Below, one piece after another: positions 46,479 to 54,830 of a stretch of DNA of 64,000 nt; the stretch's first letter is position 1, and every line of letters begins with the position of its first letter. This DNA is from Arthrobacter sp. PAMC25564 (GTDB lineage Bacteria; Actinomycetota; Actinomycetes; Actinomycetales; Micrococcaceae), in NCBI RefSeq assembly GCF_004798705.1, contig NZ_CP039290.1:3782001-3846000 (forward strand), in the 5' to 3' direction. The notes under the pieces are model-generated. The model made no database searches and had not been told where the DNA came from. It was given only the letters and a program-made list of their open reading frames with translations. The translations under genes and the position numbers were made by a program.

Positions 46479-48179
46479 GTGACGGCTGAAGCCGCGGAGC
46501 GGCTCGGCTTCGTGACCCTGGCGCAATTCCTGCTGCAGCTGCCGCCGGATCTGAGGGTCCTGCACGACGGCGGAAACGGTGCCGGACGGCTGCGCTGGGT
46601 GGAGCCCAGTGAGCTGGAGGATCCGACTCCGTACCTGCTGGACGGCGAATTCGTGCTGACTGCCGGCCTGCCGTTCCTTGGCGGGGGCGGCGAGGAACCG
46701 CGCGTGGATGGCTACGTGCAGCGGCTGGTCGGGGCGCGGGTCGGCGCTCTTGGCTTCGGCCTCGAGCCGTACTTCGACGCGGTGCCGGAGAGCGTGGTGC
46801 AGGCCTGCAGACGGCACAACCTGACCCTGGTCGAAATCCCGAAGACCGTCCCGTTCGCCGCCGTCGGGCTGGAATTCTCGCAGCTGCTGGAATCGGACAA
46901 CGCCACAACGTTCCGGCAACTGGCCGACACCAACCGGCAGCTCATGCGCGCCGTGCTGTCGGCACGGCCGGAACACGAGCTCCTGGCGGCGCTGGTGCAG
47001 CGGGTTCCGGTCTGGGCGGTGCTGGTGGGGGCCGACGGACGGGTCCGCGCCCGCGGGGCGGGCCAGGCACACGGGACAAGCCAGGCGCAGGGTACCGGTG
47101 CCGCCGGTGTTGATCCGGCGGAGTTGCAGCCGCTGCTCTCACGGCTGCTGGCCGGCAGCGGCCCGCGGGTGGAACTGGACTCGTTCGACACCGCCGGATC
47201 GGCGCTGGTCTTCGGGTATCCCCTGCGCAGCACCCGGGACGCCAACCTGGGCGCCCTCGTGCTCGGGACGGATGCGCCGCTGACGCCCGCCCAGAACAGC
47301 GTCGTCTCCTCCGCCGTCGGGCTCCTGGAACTGCTGGTGCGGCAGCGCACCAGCGGCTCCTTGGCCCCCAGCCAGCTCGCCACCGCGCTGCTGCTGCATC
47401 CGGAGAGCGCGACGTCGGGTGGGAGCCGGCACATCAACGGCCTCAGGGACCTGCTGGCGCAGAGTGCCTCTTCCACCCGCTCCGGGCAACTGCGGGTGGT
47501 GCAGGGCATCCGCCCGGAGGCCGCCGGGCGCCCGGACCGCCCAGGTAGCCCGGCCGGCGCGGCCGGCACATCCGGTGGCGGCCGTGCCGGCGACAGCCCC
47601 GTCCGGGAGCTGCTGGAGTGGCGCAGGATGTTTGATACCAAGCTGGTGGAGATCACCGAGTACGGCTTTGCCGCCATTACCCGGTTGAAGGTCGACGACG
47701 CCCTGTTGGCCGAGGTCGAACGGCTGGGCTGGCGCCTGGTGGTCGGGAGCGCCACCGAATTTACCGGCCTGGCCGGCGCCTACGAGCGCGCCTCCTCGCT
47801 CCGCCCCAGGGTCCGGACCACCGGCAGCAGCGTCCGGGTTGATGACGTCACCTGGTCCGTGACGGGACTGCTGGGCAACCAGGCAGGCGCCATGTTGGCC
47901 GCCCGGCTGCTGGAACCGGTCATGGCCCTCGAACCGGAGCGCCGGGACACCCTGCTCGGCATCCTGCGCGCCTGGCTCGGCGAGAACGGCAGCTGGGACG
48001 CCACGGCCAAGGCCACGGGACTTCACCGCAACAGCGTCCGCCGCCAGATCGGCGTGCTCTCGGAGCTGCTCGGGACGGACTTCAACCAGGCCCAGGCCCG
48101 CGCGGAGTTCTGGATCGCACTGCAATACACCGGCGAGCTCCCGGGCCTTCAGCCCGCCCCGGACACCGGCCCTGCCTGA
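46479..48179 (+). CDS. PucR-family transcriptional regulator
   Basis: 566 residues. The N-terminal PucR domain is at about 10-130 (TLAQFLLQLPPDLRVLHDGG ... EPYFDAVPESVVQACRRHNLTLVEIP). The middle part looks like a GAF-like sensor, with Ala/Gly-rich linkers near 195-215 and 350-370. The C-terminal HTH (about 490-555) reads LLGILRAWLGENGSWDATAKATGLHRNSVRRQIGVL. GTG start at 46479. Divergent orientation suggests it controls the permease-amine oxidase operon, perhaps in response to its substrate; that is inference. Confidence 0.88.
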   Translation: MTAEAAERLGFVTLAQFLLQLPPDLRVLHDGGNGAGRLRWVEPSELEDPTPYLLDGEFVLTAGLPFLGGGGEEPRVDGYVQRLVGARVGALGFGLEPYFDAVPESVVQACRRHNLTLVEIPKTVPFAAVGLEFSQLLESDNATTFRQLADTNRQLMRAVLSARPEHELLAALVQRVPVWAVLVGADGRVRARGAGQAHGTSQAQGTGAAGVDPAELQPLLSRLLAGSGPRVELDSFDTAGSALVFGYPLRSTRDANLGALVLGTDAPLTPAQNSVVSSAVGLLELLVRQRTSGSLAPSQLATALLLHPESATSGGSRHINGLRDLLAQSASSTRSGQLRVVQGIRPEAAGRPDRPGSPAGAAGTSGGGRAGDSPVRELLEWRRMFDTKLVEITEYGFAAITRLKVDDALLAEVERLGWRLVVGSATEFTGLAGAYERASSLRPRVRTTGSSVRVDDVTWSVTGLLGNQAGAMLAARLLEPVMALEPERRDTLLGILRAWLGENGSWDATAKATGLHRNSVRRQIGVLSELLGTDFNQAQARAEFWIALQYTGELPGLQPAPDTGPA

Positions 48180-48192
48180 GACACGGTTTAGT

Positions 48193-48221
48193 TGCCGGGC
48201 GTTCAGCTGCCGGGCGTTCAG
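48193..48221. repeat. Short direct repeat between convergent genes
   Basis: TGCCGGGCGTTCAG occurs at 48193-48206 and 48208-48221, spanning the 3' end of the nitrilase gene. No clear terminator hairpin is seen in this 38-base gap. Confidence 0.6.
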
Positions 48222-49015
48222 TTCCCCCAGGACCGGTAGACCGCCGGCCGGAGGTCCCGCAGGTACGCCACTTCCCCGCTTGCGGCACGCACGTCCGGCT
48301 CCGGCACTTCGGCAAAAAGCAGCTCCTCCCCGGCACCAGCCGAAGCCAGCAGCGAGCCGTCCGGAGCGGCCACGACGCTGCCGCCGAGGAAATCGCAGCC
48401 GTCCTCGGCGCCGGAGTGGTTGGCGTAGGCCACGGTCAGCTGGTTCTCCAGCGCCCGCGCCCTGACCAGCACCTGCGGTACCGCGTCGAACCCTTCGGAA
48501 AGGGCCGTCGGGACCAGCAGCAGCCCGGCCCCGCGCACGGCGGCGGCACGGACGGACTCGGGGAACTCGACGTCGTAGCAAATGACCAACGAGGTTTTGA
48601 CGCCGTGGAAATCCACGACGCCGGGCGCGGCGCCGGCCGCGGCGAACGCCGCGCGCTCCTCCGGGCCGAAGAGATGGACCTTGGCATAGCTGAGCAGCTC
48701 CGCCCCCGTCACGTCGAGGAGGGTGGCCGTGATCCGCCACTCCCCCGCCGCGGTGACTGCCGGCAGGCTGTACACCAGCGCGATGCCATGCCTGCGGGCT
48801 ATCTCCGCGAGGGTTTCGCGGAGGGGCGGCAGCAGCGAGGGGTCCAGTTCCGCCCGGAGCCTGAGCGGCGCGTAGCCCACCGGGAACAGCTCCGGCGTGA
48901 GCAGCAGCCGGGCACCGGCAGCGGCAGCCTTCCCCGCAGCCTCATCCACCGCCCGGCAGTTTGCGTCCATATCCAGCACGGCGGCATTCGCCTGCATCAC
49001 GGCCAGCAGCACCAT
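48218..49015 (-). CDS. Carbon-nitrogen hydrolase (nitrilase superfamily)
   Basis: 265 residues from the ATG at 49015, which starts the fold directly (MVLLAVMQANAAVLDMDAN); a GTG at 49078 would add 21 residues. The catalytic Glu-Lys-Cys set is visible in LLLTPELFPVGY, LLSYAKVHLFGPEE and SLVICYDVEFPE. The family hydrolyses amides, nitriles or carbamoyl groups. Its place beside an amine oxidase and PucR regulator suggests it acts later in the same amine pathway (aldehyde or amide step), which is inference. Confidence 0.85.
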   Translation of the reverse strand: MVLLAVMQANAAVLDMDANCRAVDEAAGKAAAAGARLLLTPELFPVGYAPLRLRAELDPSLLPPLRETLAEIARRHGIALVYSLPAVTAAGEWRITATLLDVTGAELLSYAKVHLFGPEERAAFAAAGAAPGVVDFHGVKTSLVICYDVEFPESVRAAAVRGAGLLLVPTALSEGFDAVPQVLVRARALENQLTVAYANHSGAEDGCDFLGGSVVAAPDGSLLASAGAGEELLFAEVPEPDVRAASGEVAYLRDLRPAVYRSWGN

Positions 49016-49198
49016 TACCACCCAACCTCTTCCACGGGGGCTCCGCAGCACGCAGAATGCACGCGGAAGCCCGGCCACTGTCTCTTGCTGCCCAGCCTAG
49101 CCACCCTGTGCTGCCGCCGTCCCGGTGCATTTCCGCCCGGATGTGCCGCCGGCAGGGCGGATCGCCCGGCCCTCCCGCAGCCGGTCCCGCGTGACTTA

Positions 49199-49221
49199 TG
49201 CGTTAACTTCTTGACTACAAG
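49199..49221. promoter_or_regulatory. Operator-like sequence before the ROK regulator gene
   Basis: Starts TGCGTTAA and ends in the inverted repeat CTTG-ACTA-CAAG (49210-49221). The same 23-base layout occurs at 50457-50479 before mmsA, with 19 of 23 positions identical. It contains TTGACT, a possible -35 element. Confidence 0.65.
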
Positions 49222-49245
49222 ATGGGAATGCGGGACGCTTCATCC

Positions 49246-50436
49246 ATGCCCTCACCAACGCGCCCAACGAGGAGCCGGACCAAGAACCCCGGATCGCAGT
49301 CGGCACTCCGGCATCTGAACCAGCAGCGGATCATCGAATGCCTCCTGGCCGGCCCTTCCACGCAGGCCGAACTCGCTCGCCAGACCGGCCTTTCCACGGC
49401 GACGGTCTCCAATATCGTCAAGATCATGCAGGACGCCGGACTCGCTTCCACCGAGCCGATCACCAGCTCCGGACGGCGTGCCCTGAATGTCCGGCTCAAC
49501 AGCAACGGCGCCGTCGCCGTCGGGATCGACTTCGGCCGGCGGCACCTGCGCGTGGTCCTGGCCTCGCTCAGTTACCACGTGATCGCCGAGCAATCGGTGC
49601 TGCTCCCGCTGGGCCACCATGCCGAGGAAGGCATCACGGCCGCCGTCGGAGTCCTTGACCGGCTGCTGGCTGACAGCGGGGTGGAACGCAGCGCCCTGGT
49701 AGGCGCCGGCGTCGGAATTCCCGGGCCGATCGACCGCCGCACGGGGACCGTGGCGCAGGGCGCCATCCTGCCCGAATGGGTCGGGATCAACATCCTGCAC
49801 CGCCTCGAAGAAGCCTTGGAACTCCCCGTCTTTGTTGACAATGACGCCAACCTGGGCGCCCTGTCGGAGGTCACCTGGGGGCCGCACACCGGCGTCAGCA
49901 ACCTGATGTTCCTGAAGATCGGCTCAGGCATCGGCGCCGGGCTGATCCTCAACGGCGCGCCCTACTATGGCAACGTCGGAATCACCGGCGAAATCGGCCA
50001 TGCCACCATCCATGAACACGGACTCGTCTGCCGCTGCGGAAACCGCGGCTGCCTGGAAACCATCGCCTCGACGACCACCATGATCGAGCTCCTAAGCCGC
50101 GGCGAGGACAAGCCGCTCGCGCCGGCGGACATCGTCCGCAAGGCCCTCGCCGGGGACTCCGCGACGCTGCGCGTGGTGGACGACGCCGGGCTCGCCGTCG
50201 GACGCGCCCTGGGCAATGTGGCGAACCTGATCAATCCCGAGGTGATCGTTGTGGGTGGACCGCTCGCGGACCTTGGCCCCCTGCTCCTGGACCCGATCCG
50301 GCGGGGCCTGATCCGCCATGCGGTGCCCGTGATCGGTGAGACGACAACCCTCACGATGTCCTCGCTGGGAGACCGGGCCGAGGCCCTCGGAGCCACGGCT
50401 TTGGTCTTCCAGCATGCCGGAATCCGGCGGAACTGA
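49246..50436 (+). CDS. ROK-family transcriptional regulator
   Basis: 396 residues from the ATG at 49246. The N-terminal winged HTH is at about 20-70 (LRHLNQQRIIECLLAGPSTQAELARQTGLSTATVSNIVKIM). The ROK sugar-kinase-like domain has VGIDFGRRHLRV, VGVGIPGPID-like GAGVGIPGPIDR, VDNDANLGALSE, and the Zn motif CRCGNRGCLE. The ATG at 49222 would put the start right against the operator-like site, so I prefer 49246. It precedes the sugar importer genes and shares an operator-like sequence with them, so it is very likely their sugar-responsive repressor (XylR/NagC type). Confidence 0.9.
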   Translation: MPSPTRPTRSRTKNPGSQSALRHLNQQRIIECLLAGPSTQAELARQTGLSTATVSNIVKIMQDAGLASTEPITSSGRRALNVRLNSNGAVAVGIDFGRRHLRVVLASLSYHVIAEQSVLLPLGHHAEEGITAAVGVLDRLLADSGVERSALVGAGVGIPGPIDRRTGTVAQGAILPEWVGINILHRLEEALELPVFVDNDANLGALSEVTWGPHTGVSNLMFLKIGSGIGAGLILNGAPYYGNVGITGEIGHATIHEHGLVCRCGNRGCLETIASTTTMIELLSRGEDKPLAPADIVRKALAGDSATLRVVDDAGLAVGRALGNVANLINPEVIVVGGPLADLGPLLLDPIRRGLIRHAVPVIGETTTLTMSSLGDRAEALGATALVFQHAGIRRN

Positions 50437-50456
50437 GCCATTCGTTATCCCCTCGT

Positions 50457-50498
50457 TGCGTTAAAGACTTGACGACAAGGGCTGTGATCCAGTTTACT
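50457..50498 (+). promoter_or_regulatory. Operator and promoter of the mmsA-mmsB-chvE operon
   Basis: The 23-base operator-like sequence (50457-50479, ending CTTG-ACGA-CAAG) overlaps a possible -35 TTGACG (50469-50474). A possible -10 TTTACT follows after 18 bases (50493-50498). A bound repressor would block the -35. Confidence 0.6.
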
Positions 50499-50567
50499 TT
50501 CTCATCAGACGGCCCTGCGGTTTGCAGGGGCGGACAACGAAGTCATGCATTGGAGGCGTAAGGGCAG

Positions 50568-52124
50568 ATGACGTCCCTCGACACGCACAGCGATCCGATA
50601 ATCCTCGAGATGCGCTCCATCACCAAGGAATTCCCCGGCGTTAAAGCTTTGTCCGAGGTGAGCCTGCGGGTGAAGGCCGGAGAGATCCACGCCATCTGCG
50701 GTGAGAACGGCGCCGGCAAATCCACGCTCATGAAGGTGCTGTCCGGCGTGTACCCGTTCGGCAGCTACGAAGGCGACATCGTCTACCAGAACGAGGTCCA
50801 GCAGTTCAAGGACATCCGGGCCAGCGAGCACGCCGGAATCGTGATCATCCACCAGGAACTCGCGCTGATCCCGGAACTGTCCATCATGGAGAACATTTTC
50901 CTCGGCAACGAGCCCACCAGGCGCGGGGTGATCGACTGGGCCGAGGCCCGGAAGCGCTCCACCGAGCTGCTTGCCCGGGTGGGCCTGCGGGACGATCCTG
51001 AAACCCCCATCAAGGAGATCGGCGTCGGCAAGCAGCAGCTTGTCGAAATCGCCAAGGCCCTGAACAAGTCCGTGAAGCTCCTGATCCTGGACGAGCCCAC
51101 GGCGGCGCTGAACGAATCCGATTCCCAGCACCTGCTGGACCTGATGCTCGGACTGAAGGGCCGTGGAATCACCTCCATCATCATTTCGCACAAGCTCAAC
51201 GAGATCGAACAGATCGCGGATTCCATCACCATCATCCGCGACGGCAAGTCGATCGAAACGCTCGATGTCAAGGCCGACGGCGTCGACGAGGACCGCATCA
51301 TCAAGGGCATGGTGGGCCGGACCCTGGAATCCCGGTTCCCGGACCACGAACCCAAGATCGGCGACGTGTTCTTCGAGGTCAAGAACTGGAACGTGGGCCA
51401 CCCGCAGATCCAGGACCGCATGGTCTGCAAGAACTCCGCCTTCTTCGTCCGCCGCGGCGAAATCGTCGGCTTCGCCGGGCTCATGGGCGCCGGACGCACC
51501 GAGCTCGCCCGGTCCGTCTTCGGCCGCTCCTACGGCCGCTTCATCTCCGGCCACATCTACAAGGACGGCAAGGAGATCAGCCTCCGCAACGTCAAACAAG
51601 CCATCGACGCCGGACTCGGCTACGTCACCGAGGACCGCAAGACGCTCGGGCTGAACCTGCTGGACGACATCAAGGCCACCACGGTCTCGGCCAACCTTAA
51701 GAAGATCAGCAAGCACAACATCGTGGACGCCAACAAGGAATTCACCGTCGCCGAGCAGTACCGCAAATCCCTGCGGACCAAGGCACCGTCCGTGGAGGAA
51801 GGTGTGGCCAAGCTGTCCGGCGGAAACCAGCAGAAGGTGGTACTGGCGAAGTGGATGTTCACGGATCCGGACCTGCTGATCCTGGACGAACCCACCCGCG
51901 GGATCGACGTCGGCGCCAAGTACGAGATCTACGGCATCATCCAGCAGCTGGCCAACCAGGGCAAAGGCGTCATCGTCATTTCCTCCGAGCTGCCCGAACT
52001 GCTGGGACTCTCGGACCGCATCTACACCATCTTCGAAGGCGCCATCACCGGCGTGCTGAACAAGGACGAAGCCAGCCAGGAAAGCCTCATGAAACTCATG
52101 ACTTCCGCCCGCAAGACCGCCTGA
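50568..52124 (+). CDS. mmsA: Multiple-monosaccharide ABC transporter ATP-binding protein
   Basis: Double-domain sugar ABC ATPase, 518 residues. Domain 1: Walker [17 protein letters not shown], degenerate signature [14 protein letters not shown], Walker [14 protein letters not shown]. Domain 2: [16 protein letters not shown], signature [39 protein letters not shown] at 50568 with GGAGG and AGGGC upstream. It is the first gene of an mmsA-mmsB-chvE set. The name follows the sequence type; the sugar could be xylose, arabinose, glucose or galactose. Confidence 0.9.
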   Translation: MTSLDTHSDPIILEMRSITKEFPGVKALSEVSLRVKAGEIHAICGENGAGKSTLMKVLSGVYPFGSYEGDIVYQNEVQQFKDIRASEHAGIVIIHQELALIPELSIMENIFLGNEPTRRGVIDWAEARKRSTELLARVGLRDDPETPIKEIGVGKQQLVEIAKALNKSVKLLILDEPTAALNESDSQHLLDLMLGLKGRGITSIIISHKLNEIEQIADSITIIRDGKSIETLDVKADGVDEDRIIKGMVGRTLESRFPDHEPKIGDVFFEVKNWNVGHPQIQDRMVCKNSAFFVRRGEIVGFAGLMGAGRTELARSVFGRSYGRFISGHIYKDGKEISLRNVKQAIDAGLGYVTEDRKTLGLNLLDDIKATTVSANLKKISKHNIVDANKEFTVAEQYRKSLRTKAPSVEEGVAKLSGGNQQKVVLAKWMFTDPDLLILDEPTRGIDVGAKYEIYGIIQQLANQGKGVIVISSELPELLGLSDRIYTIFEGAITGVLNKDEASQESLMKLMTSARKTA

Positions 52125-52178
52125 CCCTCTGGGACCATCCAGAACACTCCGATCACTCCGGAAACAAGGACTGAAACA

Positions 52179-53447
52179 ATGAACGCGCTCAAGAAGCTCT
52201 TTGGCGGCAACACCCGCCAATTCGGCATGATCTTCGCCCTGGTTGCGCTGATCGTCTTCTTCCAGATTTTCACAGAGGGCCGCACGCTCACCCCGGGCAA
52301 CGTCATCAACCTCTTCAACGGCAACTCCTACATCCTGATCCTCGCGATCGGGATGGTACTGGTGATCATTGCCGGCCACATCGACCTCTCGGTCGGCTCG
52401 GTCGCGGCCTTCGTGGGCGTCAGCGTGGCTCTCGTGATGCGTGACTGGGGCATCCCCTGGTATGCCGGCATCCTCTTCGGGCTGCTGCTGGGGGCCCTGA
52501 TCGGAGCCTGGCAGGGGTTCTGGACCGCCTATGTCGGCATCCCGGCCTTCATCGTGACGCTGGCGGGCATGCTCCTCTTCCGCGGCTTCAACCAGTTCGT
52601 CGGCAAGTCCAACACCATCCCGGTATCCGCGGACTTCCAGTACATCGGCTCCGGCTATCTTCCCGAATTCGGGCCGAACACGGGTTACAACAACCTGACC
52701 CTGCTGCTGGGCCTGCTCGGCGTCGCCTTCGTGATCTTCAGCGAGCTCCGCTCCCGCCGCAACGCCAAGGCCTTGGGTGCGGACGTACCGGAAAGCTGGG
52801 TCACCATCGTCAAGCTGGTCCTGGTCTGCGGCGCCATCCTCTACGCCACGTACCTGTTCGCGACCGGCCGGCCGGGCACCTCGTTCCCGATCCCGGGCCT
52901 CATCCTGGCCGTCCTGGTCATCATCTACGGTTTCATCTCCTCGAAGACCATCATCGGCCGCCATATCTACGCCGTCGGTGGCAACCGGCACGCCGCGGAA
53001 CTCTCCGGCGTCCAGTCCAAAAAGGTCAACTTCCTGGTCATGATGAACATGTCCATCCTTGCCGGCCTCGCCGGCATGATCTTCGTCGGCCGCTCCACCG
53101 CCTCGGGCCCGTTCGACGGCGTCGGCTGGGAACTGGACGCCATCGCAGCCGTGTTCATCGGCGGCGCTGCGGTGACCGGCGGCGTCGGCACCGTGATCGG
53201 TTCCATCGTCGGTGGCCTCGTGATGGCCGTGCTGAACAACGGCCTGCAGCTCCTGGGCGTCGGCGCGGACCTGACGCAGATCATCAAGGGCCTGGTGCTC
53301 CTGATCGCCGTTGCGTTCGACGTCTACAACAAGACCCAGGGCAAGAAGTCGCTCATCGGCATGATGATGAAGAACTTCGGCCGCAACAACGAGCTCAAGC
53401 CCGACGAGACCACCTCCACCAAAGAGGCCATCTCCAAGGGCGCCTGA
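52179..53447 (+). CDS. mmsB: Multiple-monosaccharide ABC transporter permease
   Basis: Permease of the sugar importer, 422 residues. Landmarks are ILAIGMVLVIIAGHIDLSVGSVAAFVG (the BPD_transp_2 signature), GIPAFIVTLAGMLLFRGFNQ, HIYAVGGNRHAAELSGV and IAAVFIGGAAVTGGVGTVIGSIVGG. The relatively long central region (about 150-250) is typical of the MmsB subtype. It starts 54 bases after mmsA. Confidence 0.92.
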   Translation: MNALKKLFGGNTRQFGMIFALVALIVFFQIFTEGRTLTPGNVINLFNGNSYILILAIGMVLVIIAGHIDLSVGSVAAFVGVSVALVMRDWGIPWYAGILFGLLLGALIGAWQGFWTAYVGIPAFIVTLAGMLLFRGFNQFVGKSNTIPVSADFQYIGSGYLPEFGPNTGYNNLTLLLGLLGVAFVIFSELRSRRNAKALGADVPESWVTIVKLVLVCGAILYATYLFATGRPGTSFPIPGLILAVLVIIYGFISSKTIIGRHIYAVGGNRHAAELSGVQSKKVNFLVMMNMSILAGLAGMIFVGRSTASGPFDGVGWELDAIAAVFIGGAAVTGGVGTVIGSIVGGLVMAVLNNGLQLLGVGADLTQIIKGLVLLIAVAFDVYNKTQGKKSLIGMMMKNFGRNNELKPDETTSTKEAISKGA

Positions 53448-53499
53448 GCCGCTTCCCCACGGTTTCTCCGCACACCACCTATAGAAAGTGAACCAAGCA

Positions 53500-54597
53500 A
53501 TGCAACTGATTGGTAAAGCAGGAAAGGCAGCAGCAATCGCTGCTATTGCGGCATTGGCGCTGACAGCCTGCGGCCGTTCCGACACCGGAACCACCGGCTC
53601 CAGTTCGGGCGGCGAGGCATTCCCCAAGGGCTCCGCAATCGGCGTCGCACTCCCCCAGAAGACTTCCGAAAACTGGGTCCTCGCCGAAAAGCTGTTCAAC
53701 GACGGCCTCACCAGCGCAGGGTTCAAACCGGATGTACAGTTCGCCAACGGCGGCGTTTCGGAGCAGCAGAACCAGATCAGCGCCATGGTCACCAAGGGTG
53801 ACAAGGTCATCATCGTCGGCGCCATCGACGGTGCGCAGCTTGGCACCCAGCTCAAGCAGGCCAAGGACGCCGGGGCGACGATCATCGCGTACGACCGCCT
53901 GCTCCTGAACACGGCGAACGTGGACTACTACGTGGCCTACGACAACTTCAAGGTCGGTGTACTCCAGGGCCAGGCGCTGCTGGACGGCATGAAGGCCAAG
54001 AAGCCGACAGGCCCGTACAACATCGAACTGTTCGCCGGTTCCCCGGATGACGCCAATGCGAAGGTCTTCTTCGACGGCGCCATGAGCATCCTGAAGCCGA
54101 AGATCGACGATGGCACCCTCAAGGTGCTCTCCGGCCAGACGACCTTCGAACAGGCCGTGACCCAGGGCTGGAAGGCAGAGAACGCCCAGCGTCGTGCCGA
54201 CACCCTGCTCAGCGGCACCTACGGCAGCGCGTCCCTCGACGGTGTGCTGTCCCCGAATGACACGCTGGCCCGCGCCGTCCTGACCTCGGTCAAGGCCGCA
54301 GGCAAGCCGCTCCCGATCATCACCGGCCAGGACTCCGAGGTTGAATCGGTCAAGTCCATCCTCGCCGGCGAGCAGTACTCCACCATCAACAAGGACACCC
54401 GCAAGCTCGTTGAGCACTCGATCGTTATGGTCCAGGACATCCAGGCCGGCAAGACGCCCGAGATCAACGATTCCAAGTCCTACAACAACACGGTCAAGAC
54501 CGTTCCGGCCTACCTCCTGCAGCCGGTCATCGTGACCAAGGACAACGTCAAGACGGCCTACGTCGACGATCCGGTACTCGGACCGCTGACCAAGTAG
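53500..54597 (+). CDS. chvE: Multiple-monosaccharide ABC transporter substrate-binding lipoprotein (ChvE type)
   Basis: Extracytoplasmic sugar-binding protein, 365 residues from the ATG at 53500 (a GTG at 53488 is possible). Signal peptide with lipobox LALTAC (Cys about 24), Gly/Ser linker, then a periplasmic-binding type 1 fold: AIGVALPQKTSENWVLAEKL, VIIVGAIDGAQLGTQLKQAKDAGATIIAYDRLL, IELFAGSPDDANAKVFFDGAM, and GVLSPNDTLARAV, DSEVESVKSILAGEQYSTINKD. The YDRLL and DDANA stretches line the sugar site in the ChvE family. Last gene of the operon, with a terminator after it. Confidence 0.92.
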   Translation: MQLIGKAGKAAAIAAIAALALTACGRSDTGTTGSSSGGEAFPKGSAIGVALPQKTSENWVLAEKLFNDGLTSAGFKPDVQFANGGVSEQQNQISAMVTKGDKVIIVGAIDGAQLGTQLKQAKDAGATIIAYDRLLLNTANVDYYVAYDNFKVGVLQGQALLDGMKAKKPTGPYNIELFAGSPDDANAKVFFDGAMSILKPKIDDGTLKVLSGQTTFEQAVTQGWKAENAQRRADTLLSGTYGSASLDGVLSPNDTLARAVLTSVKAAGKPLPIITGQDSEVESVKSILAGEQYSTINKDTRKLVEHSIVMVQDIQAGKTPEINDSKSYNNTVKTVPAYLLQPVIVTKDNVKTAYVDDPVLGPLTK

Positions 54598-54618
54598 TAA
54601 CTGTTCAAACAGCACCTC

Positions 54619-54667
54619 AAAGGCCCCGGCTCCGCCTCCTTGAATTCCAGGCGGACCGGGGCCTTTT
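54619..54667 (+). terminator. Terminator after chvE
   Basis: Two-part stem, AAAGGCCCCGG with CCGGGGCCTTT outside and TCCGCCT with AGGCGGA inside, followed by a T-run. A classic intrinsic terminator. Confidence 0.85.
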
Positions 54668-54708
54668 GCTGCCCGGGGTTCTACCGCCCGGGGCCTTTTG
54701 CTGCCCGG
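54656..54708. repeat. Tandem duplication of a terminator arm
   Basis: A 21-base sequence starting CCGGGGCCTTTTGCTG occurs exactly at 54656-54676 and 54688-54708, a 32-base period. It looks like a local duplication of the terminator's 3' arm. Confidence 0.8.
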
Positions 54709-54830
54709 AGCTTCCGGACCGGTCCTTCACAGCGGACACATAGCTTCCCCGTGCCTCCTGCACAGCGCCAGCCACCAGTGTAGGGAGCAGTCGCCGGCCA
54801 ATCCGTCCGGCCAAGATCCCTAGGAGTACC

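Noticed and set aside
50505..53912. 1135-codon open frame on the minus strand
   Set aside because: Lies antisense to mmsA, mmsB and chvE, all with strong motifs, ribosome sites and operon spacing.
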